Positions 17,034 to 29,053 of a stretch of DNA of 64,000 bases are shown here, one piece after another. Made by a program: the position numbers and the translations under genes. The DNA lies in assembly GCF_028750675.1 (NCBI RefSeq), contig NZ_JAQQPZ010000009.1:40616-104615 (forward strand), given 5' to 3'. The number at the start of each line of letters is the position of its first letter. The first letter of the stretch is position 1. The notes below the pieces were generated by a model that had not been told where the DNA came from, ran no database searches, and worked only from the letters and a program-made list of their open reading frames with translations. Source of the DNA: Shewanella metallivivens. Its GTDB lineage: Bacteria > Pseudomonadota > Gammaproteobacteria > Enterobacterales > Shewanellaceae.

Positions 17034-17688
17034 AGATAATCCATTACTCGTTGCCGAACTTGAAAAACAACTCAAGCAAGCCGGTTATATTACTGATGTA
17101 ACAGACAAAGCACTCGAAGCTGACTACCTGATGAAAGAAACCACCTATGACTGCGTCATTTTAGACATAGGCTTACCCGACGGTAATGGGCTCTCGTTAG
17201 TAAGCCAGTGGCGCGAACGCGGGGTTAATACGCCAGTGATTATGTTAACGGCTCGCAGCCAATGGCATGAAAAAGTGGAAGGCTTTAATGCTGGAGCAGA
17301 CGACTACCTAGGTAAACCATTTCATGCTCAAGAACTATTAGCTCGCATCCAAGCCCTTATTCATCGTGCCCATGGCAGAGCCAATTCAGCATCAAAACAA
17401 TTATGTTATGGTGGCATTAACCTGGATGAAAACGAGCAAAAAGTCACTGTTGGTGAACAGGAATATGAGCTGACGTCAATGGAATTTAGACTGTTAAAAA
17501 TCTTTTTAATGTCGCCAAAAAAACTGCTGTCTAAATCACAACTCACCGACAAGCTATATCAATTTGACGACGAAAAAGAAAGTAATGTGGTCGAGGTATA
17601 TGTGACACATTTACGTAAAAAATTAGGTAAAACCACCATCGAAACTCGCCGCGGCCAAGGTTATATCTTTCACGGTTTAGTCGAATGA
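17014..17688 (+). CDS. OmpR/PhoP-like response regulator
   Basis: 224 aa. Receiver domain: acidic pair in VEDN, phospho-acceptor Asp51 in ILDIGLPDGNG, Thr in MLTAR, Lys in GKPFH. C-terminal winged helix ending VVEVYVTHLRKKLGKTTIETRRGQGYIFHG. Sequence character (VEDNPLL, EADYLM, RGQGY) is closest to PhoP. Start chosen at MKLLLVEDN; upstream in-frame codons belong to the overlapping PepSY gene frame region and lack a better ribosome site. Overlaps the kinase gene by 4 bases (ATGA). Confidence 0.9.
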   Translation: MKLLLVEDNPLLVAELEKQLKQAGYITDVTDKALEADYLMKETTYDCVILDIGLPDGNGLSLVSQWRERGVNTPVIMLTARSQWHEKVEGFNAGADDYLGKPFHAQELLARIQALIHRAHGRANSASKQLCYGGINLDENEQKVTVGEQEYELTSMEFRLLKIFLMSPKKLLSKSQLTDKLYQFDDEKESNVVEVYVTHLRKKLGKTTIETRRGQGYIFHGLVE

Positions 17689-19019
17689 TGTCAATCCGCT
17701 TTAAGCTCAGCCTATGGCTGAGTGGTTTAATTATCATTGCTACCTTGATTGGCCTATTTTTATTTGAGTCAATGTTACGTGATGCTTTTCATGACTCGAT
17801 TATTAATCGTTTAGAAGAAGATTTAGAGCACATTATTATTGCCACTCGCCTAGAAAATGGTGAACTGGTGATAGACCAAAATCAACTATCAAGCTTTTAC
17901 CGCCCAGCTTATTCTGGACGTTACTTTCAGTTAAACCTACCAGACCACACCATTCGTTCTCGTTCGCTATGGGATGCCGAGCTTCATATCGTTAACCTTG
18001 AGGCGCAGGAGAAGCGCGTTTGGCAAGCTAAGGGGCCTAAAAACAACGATATGCAATTATTATCAATCGGTATCGGGGCACCAGATAGTGATAACACAGC
18101 AACCCTTACTGTAGCGCAAGATCTCAGTATTGGGCGTCGTGTATTTAGTGAAATTTTTGGTACTAAACTGGCAATTAATATTGGCATGCTATTAGCGATG
18201 ATAGCCGGTATTTTCATTATTTTACGTCAATCATTTAAGCCGGTTAATCAAATTCAAGGGGCCCTAGCGAAGCTGCGCGAAGGCGAAATAGCCTCATTAG
18301 AAATCGCTCAGATCCCTGCAGAAATCCGCCCACTAGCTGAAACCTATAATCAATTATTAGAGTACACCGCAAAGCAAATCGAGCGCAGTCGTAATAATTT
18401 GGGCAATTTAAGCCATGGTTTAAAAACACCACTTGCTGTTATGCAACAACAAGTTGAAGCATTGGGGCTATCTCACCCAGAAGCTGCGCTAGCAATGCAA
18501 CAACAACTCGACTTGGTGCATAAAATGATTGAACGAAAACTGGCTGCAGCGCGCATTACCGGCGATATGTTACCCGCGGCACAATTAACGCTCCCCAAAG
18601 ATTTTGACAGCTTAATTAACACCTTGCATAAGGTTCATCATCAGCGTCACATCTCTTGTAACATGCTCAATCCAGACCACATTAGCCGCATTCCCATCCA
18701 CCGCGAAGATGGCATGGAGTTATTCGGAAATTTACTCGACAATGCCTTTAAATGGGCCAATAGCCAAGTACAAGTTAAGGTTGAAAATGACATCAATGGA
18801 GCGATTTTATTGCAAATTGAAGACGACGGGGCCGGTGTAGAACAAGCACAAATGGCTCGTTTAACCGCGAGAGGTACCCGACTCGATGAAGCCACCATAG
18901 GCCATGGTTTGGGCTTGTCTATTGTTAAAGAAATATGCGATCAATATGGCTTTAACTTGCAGTTTAGCCGCAGTGAATCACTGCAGGGATTTAAAGTAAG
19001 CATTGTGATGAGCCAATAA
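17685..19019 (+). CDS. PhoQ-like sensor histidine kinase
   Basis: 444 aa inner membrane kinase. TM1 about residues 9-29, periplasmic sensor about 30-160, TM2 about 161-180, then a HAMP region. The H-box NLSHGLKTPLAVMQ carries His244 and resembles PhoQ (THSLKTPLAVLQ). N-box LFGNLLDNAFKWA, G boxes EDDGAGV and GHGLGLSIV. The sensor contains several acidic residues (NRLEEDLEH) but ligand specificity cannot be read. Pairs with the upstream regulator. Confidence 0.88.
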   Translation: MMSIRFKLSLWLSGLIIIATLIGLFLFESMLRDAFHDSIINRLEEDLEHIIIATRLENGELVIDQNQLSSFYRPAYSGRYFQLNLPDHTIRSRSLWDAELHIVNLEAQEKRVWQAKGPKNNDMQLLSIGIGAPDSDNTATLTVAQDLSIGRRVFSEIFGTKLAINIGMLLAMIAGIFIILRQSFKPVNQIQGALAKLREGEIASLEIAQIPAEIRPLAETYNQLLEYTAKQIERSRNNLGNLSHGLKTPLAVMQQQVEALGLSHPEAALAMQQQLDLVHKMIERKLAAARITGDMLPAAQLTLPKDFDSLINTLHKVHHQRHISCNMLNPDHISRIPIHREDGMELFGNLLDNAFKWANSQVQVKVENDINGAILLQIEDDGAGVEQAQMARLTARGTRLDEATIGHGLGLSIVKEICDQYGFNLQFSRSESLQGFKVSIVMSQ

Positions 19020-19022
19020 TAA

Positions 19023-19051
19023 AGGCTTAACTGACTGTCTCAATTAAGCCT
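19023..19051. terminator. Bidirectional terminator hairpin
   Basis: AGGCTTAA (19023-19030) and TTAAGCCT (19044-19051) lie between the convergent kinase and DUF1338 genes. Confidence 0.55.
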
Positions 19052-19081
19052 ATATTAAACATCGATATTTAACCGCGCTAT

Positions 19082-19882
19082 TTACATCATTGCATTAGTG
19101 CTTTCAAAAATTTTGTCGGCAGAGGCCGCCACAAAACCCGTGTACAATTTGCCATTATCCATAGGATAACGACGCGCAAACTCGTAAAAGCAACTCGGGA
19201 TCTCTGCATCGCCGTCTGTAAAATTAACCACGACTTTATCGGCCATGGTAGATGACTGCTCTAACAACACTTCTGGCGAGCCTTTAATTTCACCACCTGA
19301 TGCATTAAGGACAAAGCCGGCATCTTTAAGTGCCTGGTTAACATCTTCAATGCGCTCAAACTGCGGTAAATCGTTAATCGATACCGTAAAGTGGTTAGCA
19401 CGATAGCCTAATGCAGCAACCCAAGCCGCGTATTCGCTTTCAGCTAGCAAAGCCTGATACGTTGCTTTATCTAAGTTCCAATGACGGCCTGAATAAATAA
19501 AGTTGTCTGCCGTGGTCGCTACCACATCAACCTGATCAATTAAGCCATGAATGGTTTTTTGCAGTTCTGGGCTAAATTCTTCTACTAACAACTCAGAAAT
19601 AAACACTTTAGGTTGCGTAGGGTCTGGGTGCTCAAAATGCTTAGCAACAAGCTTTTTTTGTTCGAATTTATAATCGCCACTATCAACATAGCCAATCGAT
19701 GTGAAATGCTCAGCTAGCACGCTGAGATTAACTTTGGCGATATTAAACGTACGCAGCGCAATATGATCATTAATGATCGCAGCACCCTGGCCAAGTAATT
19801 GATGAATTTTCGCTGCAGAGGGTGTCATCTTTATGTAGTCTTGCCATAGCTCGGCAAATAAAGCATTTACGTCTGTATGCAT
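19082..19882 (-). CDS. DUF1338 family protein (2-oxoadipate dioxygenase/decarboxylase-like)
   Basis: 266 aa. NDHIALRTF near residue 38, NHFTVSIND near 167 and CFYEFARRYP near 236 appear to supply the His/His/Glu metal ligands of the DUF1338 vicinal-oxygen-chelate fold. Characterised members (HglS/YdcJ) convert 2-oxoadipate to 2-hydroxyglutarate. This protein is shorter, like many Shewanella and plant members, so the substrate may differ. It lies last in the ast gene run, suggesting a role linked to arginine or another amino acid breakdown. Confidence 0.75.
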   Translation of the reverse strand: MHTDVNALFAELWQDYIKMTPSAAKIHQLLGQGAAIINDHIALRTFNIAKVNLSVLAEHFTSIGYVDSGDYKFEQKKLVAKHFEHPDPTQPKVFISELLVEEFSPELQKTIHGLIDQVDVVATTADNFIYSGRHWNLDKATYQALLAESEYAAWVAALGYRANHFTVSINDLPQFERIEDVNQALKDAGFVLNASGGEIKGSPEVLLEQSSTMADKVVVNFTDGDAEIPSCFYEFARRYPMDNGKLYTGFVAASADKIFESTNAMM

Positions 19883-19902
19883 GGTTAAATCCTTATAATA
19901 AG

Positions 19903-19929
19903 GCTGGTGATATCATAAACATCACCAGC
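19903..19929 (-). repeat. Hairpin between astD and DUF1338 gene
   Basis: GCTGGTGAT (19903-19911) and ATCACCAGC (19921-19929) form a perfect 9-bp stem with a 9-base loop and no T-tract. It may be an mRNA-processing or partial stop signal between the two genes. Confidence 0.5.
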
Positions 19930-19954
19930 ACGGACATGCGATGAGTTTATCAAC

Positions 19955-21424
<1,470 letters not shown>

Positions 21425-22444
21425 CTACATTGCTAAAACACGAATTTGTTCGCCATCGCTAACCAGTAAACCGGCAGCAATTTCAGGGCTAAGCACAACA
21501 TTATCGTGTTCATCAGAGACCAACAGTTTGGCTGCTGATGCACGATAATCAGCCAGCGATGTGTTGGAAAAAATAAAATGCTGATCTGCGTGTGGCATTT
21601 TGCCAATCGACACGGTGAGTAAGCGGCTTTTTTTAACCGAGCGGATGTCGCTCAAGGCACACTCAACGGTTGGACCACCATCAAAAATATCGACGTAATT
21701 ACGGAATTTAAAGCCTTCGGCTTGTAATAAACGCAGTGCTGGCTTGGTGTTTTTATGAACTTCACCAATCACTTTTTGTGCCTTTTTTGGTAACAGGCAA
21801 ACATACACTGGGTTACGCGGCATCATTTCAGCCATAAACGCTTTTTTGCCTAAACCAGACAAATAATCGGCTTCAACAAAATCAATGCCTAAAAAGTGAT
21901 GTTGTAGCCATTCGTAAAACGGCGAATCGCCATGGTCATCACTTACGCCGCGCATTTCTGCAATGACAGTTTCGCCAAAACGTTGTGGATGCTGAGCCAA
22001 TAACAAAAAACGCGAACGCGACAACATGCGACCATTATTGCCTTTACGATAGGCATCTTTTAAAAACAAGGTGCAGACTTCTGCCGCGCCAGTATAGTCA
22101 TGGCATAAAGTGAGTGTTTCAACTTCATTCCGCACAGAGATTTGTGAAGAATGGTAAACCTCTGTACCTAAACGGTAATGATAGAAAGCATCTTGCATAC
22201 CGACGGCAGCTTCAACACCACAAGTACCAACAACTTCATTGGTTTTAGTGTCTTCAAGCACCATTAAATAGCCTTCATCAAAAGGCTTATCAATTTGCTT
22301 AGTGAAAGATGCTTCTGCCCTAGCGATCTTTGAACGCAGTAATTCTTCATTTACTGGTAAAGATGTGAAACCGTGGCCTGACTCAACTGCGATACTATAA
22401 AGTGCATCGTAATCACTAGCACGGATAGGACGTATGATTAACAT
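21425..22444 (-). CDS. astA: Arginine N-succinyltransferase
   Basis: 339 aa. Transfers succinyl from succinyl-CoA to arginine, the first step of arginine catabolism. Typical features: MLIIRPIRASDYDALYSIAVESGHGFTSLP at the N-terminus, GTCGVEAAVGMQDAFYHYR, LFLKDAYRKGNNGRMLSRSRF, and YVDIFDGGPTVECAL. Follows astC across a 118-base spacer that holds an 18-bp perfect inverted repeat. Confidence 0.96.
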   Translation of the reverse strand: MLIIRPIRASDYDALYSIAVESGHGFTSLPVNEELLRSKIARAEASFTKQIDKPFDEGYLMVLEDTKTNEVVGTCGVEAAVGMQDAFYHYRLGTEVYHSSQISVRNEVETLTLCHDYTGAAEVCTLFLKDAYRKGNNGRMLSRSRFLLLAQHPQRFGETVIAEMRGVSDDHGDSPFYEWLQHHFLGIDFVEADYLSGLGKKAFMAEMMPRNPVYVCLLPKKAQKVIGEVHKNTKPALRLLQAEGFKFRNYVDIFDGGPTVECALSDIRSVKKSRLLTVSIGKMPHADQHFIFSNTSLADYRASAAKLLVSDEHDNVVLSPEIAAGLLVSDGEQIRVLAM

Positions 22445-22523
22445 CTTAATCTCCTCATTGCGCCACTAGCTTTTTGCGCAGGCAGTTTTACTACCAACGC
22501 AGCAAGCCATTATGACGAACCCA

Positions 22524-22560
22524 AACAACTGAGTGTTAGCCAGGCTAACACTCAGTTGTT
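22524..22560 (-). repeat. Strong palindrome between astC and astA
   Basis: An 18-base perfect inverted repeat (22524-22541 against 22543-22560, one central base) starts 2 bases after the astC stop codon. Read on the minus strand the only T-tract after it is TTGTTTGGG, so it is at best a leaky terminator. It could set the ratio of AstC/ArgD to AstA and AstD or protect the astC mRNA 3' end. Confidence 0.8.
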
Positions 22561-22562
22561 CA

Positions 22563-24116
<1,554 letters not shown>

Positions 24117-25259
24117 TTACAACAAATCGAGTTTACGAAAATTTTGCGCTTTCAATCGCAACAATTCTTGAGCAGAAAACTCGTAATAATCAAACATTAT
24201 ACGTTTTTCTTGTGGGTCGATAAGTTGTTGTTCTTCTAATAGTAGCACTTTGGCATAACAACTGGCCTTGGCAACAATGGCGGCCTCAGGCGAAAGCTCA
24301 GTAAAGTGATAATCTTGATCAAGCTCTTTAAGCACAAGTGTGATGTTAGAATCTTCAAACTTGAGCAAATTCAGCAATTGCCAATTCAATGTATGCCCAT
24401 GCAACATCACCTGATTGAAAATGGCTTCAGCAGGAAACTCCGTTGCCATAATGGCATCATACACTTGTTTATCTCGACTTTGACTGGCCTCACGCAGCCA
24501 GGTCCCCCAAGTTTTATCAAAAATTCGCCCGCTTTGGGTCAGCATAATTGAGGTAGCAAACTGATACATTAACGAACAAGTATACGTTAAGCTGGGTTCT
24601 TTATTGTGAAGCTGGGCTAAGGCTTGCGCGGCGATGGCACTCATGATGCTATAGCGCCATAACTTACGTGTTATCCACAGTAAATTCGTATTACCAGAAG
24701 GTAACCAATTACGCAGACAAAAGTATGGGATCAGCAACCGCAGATTTTCTAAACCAATATAATTTAACACTAATTTGATATCGGTAACTTGCACATCACC
24801 GTTTTTGGGTCTTCGGTGGCGCGATGACGGACTATTGATTAAGTTGATTAAATCACGGCATAGCCAGCTATTATCTTCAATGATGGGTCTTAAACGGTTT
24901 AAGTTTAAATCTGAACTTAAGAGTAAATCTAACAACAATATCTGACTTTCGTTAATCCCAGATGAGTCAATAATCGTCTGAGGTAATGTCAGTTGGTCTT
25001 CAAACGTATTTTTAACGGTCTGGGTTAAATGAGTTGATACCTCAAGATAGATTTGACGTTCTTTAACTTGTTTTTCAATACGCAGTTTTAACGCTTTACG
25101 CTCAATATCAAGTTTATTAGCACTTTCTTCAATCTCAGTATTTAACTCATCGAGCATTGAACTCACAGGCTGCTTACCCACAATAATTTGATTGTAGAGG
25201 CGACGTTCAATTTCAATGACTTTTCCGGGCCTAACGCCACCGGCTACAGATATTGCCAC
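24117..25259 (-). CDS. HDOD domain protein
   Basis: 380 aa, cytoplasmic. The N-terminal 80 residues are charged and helical (NTEIEESANKLDIERKALKLRIEKQVKER), a likely coiled coil. The region from about 85 to 300 follows the HDOD plan: LLDLLLSSDLNLNRLRPIIEDNSWLCRDLINLINSP, then DIKLVLNYIGLENLRLLIPY. HDOD domains are catalytically degenerate HD-like modules linked to signalling and stress. No output domain or regulator is fused, so its role is unknown. Transcribed separately from the S9 peptidase, with a terminator between them. Confidence 0.75.
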   Translation of the reverse strand: MAISVAGGVRPGKVIEIERRLYNQIIVGKQPVSSMLDELNTEIEESANKLDIERKALKLRIEKQVKERQIYLEVSTHLTQTVKNTFEDQLTLPQTIIDSSGINESQILLLDLLLSSDLNLNRLRPIIEDNSWLCRDLINLINSPSSRHRRPKNGDVQVTDIKLVLNYIGLENLRLLIPYFCLRNWLPSGNTNLLWITRKLWRYSIMSAIAAQALAQLHNKEPSLTYTCSLMYQFATSIMLTQSGRIFDKTWGTWLREASQSRDKQVYDAIMATEFPAEAIFNQVMLHGHTLNWQLLNLLKFEDSNITLVLKELDQDYHFTELSPEAAIVAKASCYAKVLLLEEQQLIDPQEKRIMFDYYEFSAQELLRLKAQNFRKLDLL

Positions 25260-25295
25260 TCAACACTTTCCTTGATTACTACTTTGAGTTAATCA

Positions 25296-25327
25296 TAAAA
25301 ATTAAGGCTCTCCAAAGAAAGCCTTAA
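25296..25327 (-). terminator. Terminator of the S9 peptidase gene
   Basis: On the minus strand TTAAGGCT, a 10-base loop, AGCCTTAA, then TTTTT. It lies 35 bases after the peptidase stop. Confidence 0.85.
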
Positions 25328-25361
25328 TACGTATTTATTTAATAATTTGGAGCTAGAGACA

Positions 25362-27848
25362 TTATTTTAACTCTTCTTCAAAAAGTTTATAAATACGACG
25401 GTATTCATCTAACCAGCTTGACGGCTGCACAAAACCGTGAGGTTCTACCGGATAAATAGCCGTTTCAAACATCGGCTTCTCAAGTTCAATTAACCGTTGC
25501 ACCATGCGCACACTGTCTTGAAAAAACACGTTGTCATCTAACACGCCACTCATAATCAACAACGGCTTTTGTAAACCTTGAGCGTGTTCTATCGGGGAGC
25601 TACGCTCATAAGCAATAGGGTCGACATCTGGCGTGTTGAGGATATTGGCTGTATAAGGTGCATTATAGTGAGCCCAGTCAGTTACAGGACGTAACGCTGC
25701 GCCAGCTTGGAATAATTCTGGCTCATTAAATAATGCCATAAAGGTTAAGAAGCCACCATAAGAGCCACCGTAAGTTCCTACCCGTTGGGGATCAACGTGT
25801 GCATTTGTTGCCATCCAGGCCACACCATCTTTTAAATCTTCAACTTCTGGGTGGCCCATATTGCGGTAAACCGCAGTGCGCCAGTCACGCCCATAACCTT
25901 TAGAACCACGATAGTCCATGTCCATCACGACATAACCTTGCTGTGTTAATAAGTTATGGAACATAAACTCACGGAAGTAACCTGAAAAACCGTAATGGGC
26001 ATTTTGCAAATAGCCGGCACCATGGTTAAACACCACTGCGGGGTATTTATCAGCTTGCTTAGCATCATAACCTTGCGGTAAATACACTCTAGCATAAACC
26101 TGGCCTACGCCATGATTTGAGGGCACGGCGACGACTTGCGGCGCTTGCCAAGGGTATTGCTTAAAATCATTGCTTGTGTAATCAGTCAGCTGCTTAATTT
26201 CACCGCCAATGGCCTGAACATAAAGCTCATCAGGGTGAGTCGCTGCCGATGCGGTTAACAATAACGCCTTGCCATCAGGGCTTAAACTGTAATCTAACGT
26301 GCCAAACCATTGGGTTAATTGCTCATTTTTGCCTGTCGCAACTTCGACTCGATAAACATTGTAACTGCCAGGATGATCTTTGTTTGCACGGTAATATAAA
26401 TACTGCCCATCAGGAGATAAGGTTACGTTATCAACAACAAATTTTCCGCTGGTCAGTGCGCGGACTTGGCCTGCTAACGTTTTAATATAGAGGTGTGAAA
26501 AGCCTGACTCTTCTGACAAATAGTAAAATGAGTCAGTGCCCGTTATCCAACCAAATTGATTGTAGTTATAATTAACCCAAGCATCGTCATGAAGACGATG
26601 CTCGGTAATCAGCTTACCCTTTTGTAAATCTACCCGTGCGATCCAACGGTCTTTGTTGTCAACCGCCTCAAGCATGACTATCAACTGATTATCAGTATCT
26701 CGCCATTGCATCGCACTTTGGCTCCACTCCCAGTCTTGCATGAGTTGGATTAATCGTGGTGCTTTTGCGCTTTTATAGTTATCGCCCAGAGCTTTGGCAT
26801 TTTCAGCTTTTACACTGGCTAATACATCTTCATCAAAGCCCTTTAGCCCTTCGATTGTGATGTCTTTTTTAGTGTGCTCGGTTAAATCAAGCAACACTAG
26901 GCGTTGCCCCGGGAAAGCATCTTCAGCCACTCGAGCACGAGCAGGCACAGCATCAATATAACCATCTTTACCAAGGTAGTTTGGCATGATGTCGTGTTCT
27001 GCTCGCCAGGTATAATTTTTGTCGGTGAGTGCCAATATCACATAACGGCCATCAGGCGACAGGCTCATTTCTGAGATAATTTCGCTGTCGCCTAAATACC
27101 AAGGTTGGGCTGAAAATGTCGGGTCAGCTTTAGCCAATGATTCACGGTATTGTTCACGTGATTTGTCATTGTTATGCTGCAAAGTAACGTACTCGGTCAA
27201 TCTGTGCTGCTGTTTGGCAATATAACTGCTAGGGTCTTGCGTTTTTTGTGGTTCATTGGCCATTTGAATGGCTGCAATTTGCTCAACCATGCCTGAGACT
27301 TGGTGCAAGCGGAAAATATTATTACCTTGCCAGTATGCCAAATCACCGTTATTCAAAAAACGCACGCCATTAATGGCATCATTTTGACGAGTAAGCTGGC
27401 TAATATCACCACTTTGCAAATCTTTTACAAAAATATTACCTTGATAAATATAGGCTTTTTTAGTTTTGGTTGTATTGATAACGCCATTTCGCTGATCGGC
27501 TAAGTGTAACTGAGACAGTTCAAGTTGCTCCGCGGTTGAGGCATTAATACTTTGCTGATAATAATCACGTGTCGGTGCTTGATGCGCCTGGCGGCTAAAG
27601 TAGACAGACTGGCTGTCATCGCTCCAATAAGCACCTCGAGCAAAGACTCCCATCCAATCTGGATTAGCCATAATTTGATTAAGCGTTAACGCTTGTTCAG
27701 CCTTAGGCGGAGACGCGAGTGGTACGGAAATTTGGGTGGCTGAAACCGTTGTTGTTGGTGCCGAATCGACAGTGGCCGCACAGCCGCTTATCATGGCTAA
27801 AGAAACTGCACTAATGGCAAAATGTCGCAAAATGCTGGTCATGATCAT
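25362..27848 (-). CDS. S9 family peptidase (DPP IV-like), predicted lipoprotein
   Basis: 828 aa. N-terminal signal with lipobox MISGC, so probably membrane-anchored in the periplasm or outer membrane. Residues about 60-560 form a WD-like beta-propeller (repeated SPDGxYL: LSPDGRYVILAL, LSPDGQYLYYRA, LSPDGKALLLT). The C-terminal alpha/beta hydrolase has Ser in GTYGGSYGGF, Asp in GVLDDNVFF and His in EPHGFV. Probably a prolyl-dipeptidyl peptidase for periplasmic peptides. Monocistronic, with its own terminator. Confidence 0.9.
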   Translation of the reverse strand: MIMTSILRHFAISAVSLAMISGCAATVDSAPTTTVSATQISVPLASPPKAEQALTLNQIMANPDWMGVFARGAYWSDDSQSVYFSRQAHQAPTRDYYQQSINASTAEQLELSQLHLADQRNGVINTTKTKKAYIYQGNIFVKDLQSGDISQLTRQNDAINGVRFLNNGDLAYWQGNNIFRLHQVSGMVEQIAAIQMANEPQKTQDPSSYIAKQQHRLTEYVTLQHNNDKSREQYRESLAKADPTFSAQPWYLGDSEIISEMSLSPDGRYVILALTDKNYTWRAEHDIMPNYLGKDGYIDAVPARARVAEDAFPGQRLVLLDLTEHTKKDITIEGLKGFDEDVLASVKAENAKALGDNYKSAKAPRLIQLMQDWEWSQSAMQWRDTDNQLIVMLEAVDNKDRWIARVDLQKGKLITEHRLHDDAWVNYNYNQFGWITGTDSFYYLSEESGFSHLYIKTLAGQVRALTSGKFVVDNVTLSPDGQYLYYRANKDHPGSYNVYRVEVATGKNEQLTQWFGTLDYSLSPDGKALLLTASAATHPDELYVQAIGGEIKQLTDYTSNDFKQYPWQAPQVVAVPSNHGVGQVYARVYLPQGYDAKQADKYPAVVFNHGAGYLQNAHYGFSGYFREFMFHNLLTQQGYVVMDMDYRGSKGYGRDWRTAVYRNMGHPEVEDLKDGVAWMATNAHVDPQRVGTYGGSYGGFLTFMALFNEPELFQAGAALRPVTDWAHYNAPYTANILNTPDVDPIAYERSSPIEHAQGLQKPLLIMSGVLDDNVFFQDSVRMVQRLIELEKPMFETAIYPVEPHGFVQPSSWLDEYRRIYKLFEEELK

Positions 27849-27937
27849 CCCTTTTATTATTTTAAGCGCTATTTATATCATAGATTGGTCGGTGGTGAAG
27901 GACTGAAGTTGTAACATAAAATACGATTTTGATAGCA

Positions 27938-28507
27938 TTAAACACGTAAAAAGTTAGCCAGTAACTCATGCCCTTGCTGGGTTAAAATCGATTCTGGATG
28001 AAACTGCACACTGTATAAATTGAGCGTGCTGTTACTCATGGCCATAATTTCACGACCGTGCACGGGGTCATCAAACCAAGCATCAAGTTGAAACCCTGGC
28101 GGAACATCGTCTATCAGTAAAGAATGATAACGAGTCACCTGAAGAGGAAGTGCTAGTGCGGCAAAGAGCCCTTGTTGATGATGTTCAATCAAACTGGTTT
28201 TACCATGCATAACACGTTTTGCTCGAATAACCTTGGCCCCAAACACTTGTGCGATAGCTTGATGACCTAAACACACACCTAAAATGGGTATTTTACCCGC
28301 AAAGTGAGCAATGGCCGCCAGCGAGACTCCCGCTTCGTTTGGAGTACAGGGACCTGGTGATATCACTATATGACTTGGCGCTAATGCTTCAATTTGCGCA
28401 ACCGTGATTTCGTCATTACGTTGAACAACAATCTCCTGTCCGAGTGTTTGAAAATACTGAACAAGATTAAACGTAAATGAATCATAATTATCAATCATCA
28501 ATAACAT
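27938..28507 (-). CDS. pabA: Aminodeoxychorismate/anthranilate synthase glutamine amidotransferase
   Basis: 189 aa from the ATG at 28507 ([19 protein letters not shown]), matching E. coli PabA; an upstream GTG at 28519 would add four residues. Class I glutamine amidotransferase with Cys in GVCLGHQA and His-Glu in SVQFHPES. It supplies ammonia for p-aminobenzoate or anthranilate. No pabB or trpE is nearby, so as a lone gene PabA is likely; dual use is possible. Confidence 0.9.
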   Translation of the reverse strand: MLLMIDNYDSFTFNLVQYFQTLGQEIVVQRNDEITVAQIEALAPSHIVISPGPCTPNEAGVSLAAIAHFAGKIPILGVCLGHQAIAQVFGAKVIRAKRVMHGKTSLIEHHQQGLFAALALPLQVTRYHSLLIDDVPPGFQLDAWFDDPVHGREIMAMSNSTLNLYSVQFHPESILTQQGHELLANFLRV

Positions 28508-28532
28508 TTTCGATCTCACAAGCTTTTTTTAG

Positions 28533-28563
28533 CTTAAAAAAAACCAGCCTTGCGACTGGTTTT
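28533..28563 (-). terminator. Terminator of the pet-ssp gene run
   Basis: AAAACCAG (28540-28547) and CTGGTTTT (28556-28563); minus-strand U-tract of 8 bases. It follows the sspB stop. Confidence 0.85.
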
Positions 28564-28582
28564 ATGTCCTAACGGTTGTTAA

Positions 28583-29053
28583 TTACTTCACTACCGTTAG
28601 GTGACTTCTGCGTTTAGCTTTGTCGTCAGAACTGGTCGACTTAGTCGTCTCAGGCGTTGTTGAAGGTTCTTCAACTGACTTCATAGATGAAGGCACTGAT
28701 GAAAGCTCATCATGTTCATCTTCGATCATGTAAGCATCTTCCATATCAAACACCGTGCCCGCCCCGTTTTCACGGGCATAAATAGCAACGATTGAAGCCA
28801 TAGGTAAAAATACGTTTTGCGGTACGCCGCCAAAACGTGCGTTAAACTCTACTGCATCGTTTGTCATGTGAAGATTGGCCACAGCTCCAGTTGCAATGTT
28901 TAATACGATTTGGCCGTCTTTAACAAATTGCTGTGGAACTTGGGTACCTTTAACAAAAGCGTCCACGACAACATGCGGCGTTAAATGGTTATCCATCAAC
29001 CATTCATAGTAAGCGCGCAATAAATACGGACGATTAGGTGTTATTGGTTTCAT
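28583..29053 (-). CDS. sspB: ClpXP protease specificity-enhancing factor SspB
   Basis: 156 aa adaptor that delivers ssrA-tagged proteins to ClpXP. The N-terminal substrate-binding domain (RPYLLRAYYEWLMDNHLTPHVVVD; INIATGAVANLHMTNDAVEFNARFGGVP) is joined by an acidic, Ser/Thr-rich linker to the ClpX-binding tail SHLTVVK, equivalent to the XB motif of E. coli. Its ATG overlaps the sspA stop by one base (TAATG), so translation is coupled. Confidence 0.96.
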   Translation of the reverse strand: MKPITPNRPYLLRAYYEWLMDNHLTPHVVVDAFVKGTQVPQQFVKDGQIVLNIATGAVANLHMTNDAVEFNARFGGVPQNVFLPMASIVAIYARENGAGTVFDMEDAYMIEDEHDELSSVPSSMKSVEEPSTTPETTKSTSSDDKAKRRSHLTVVK

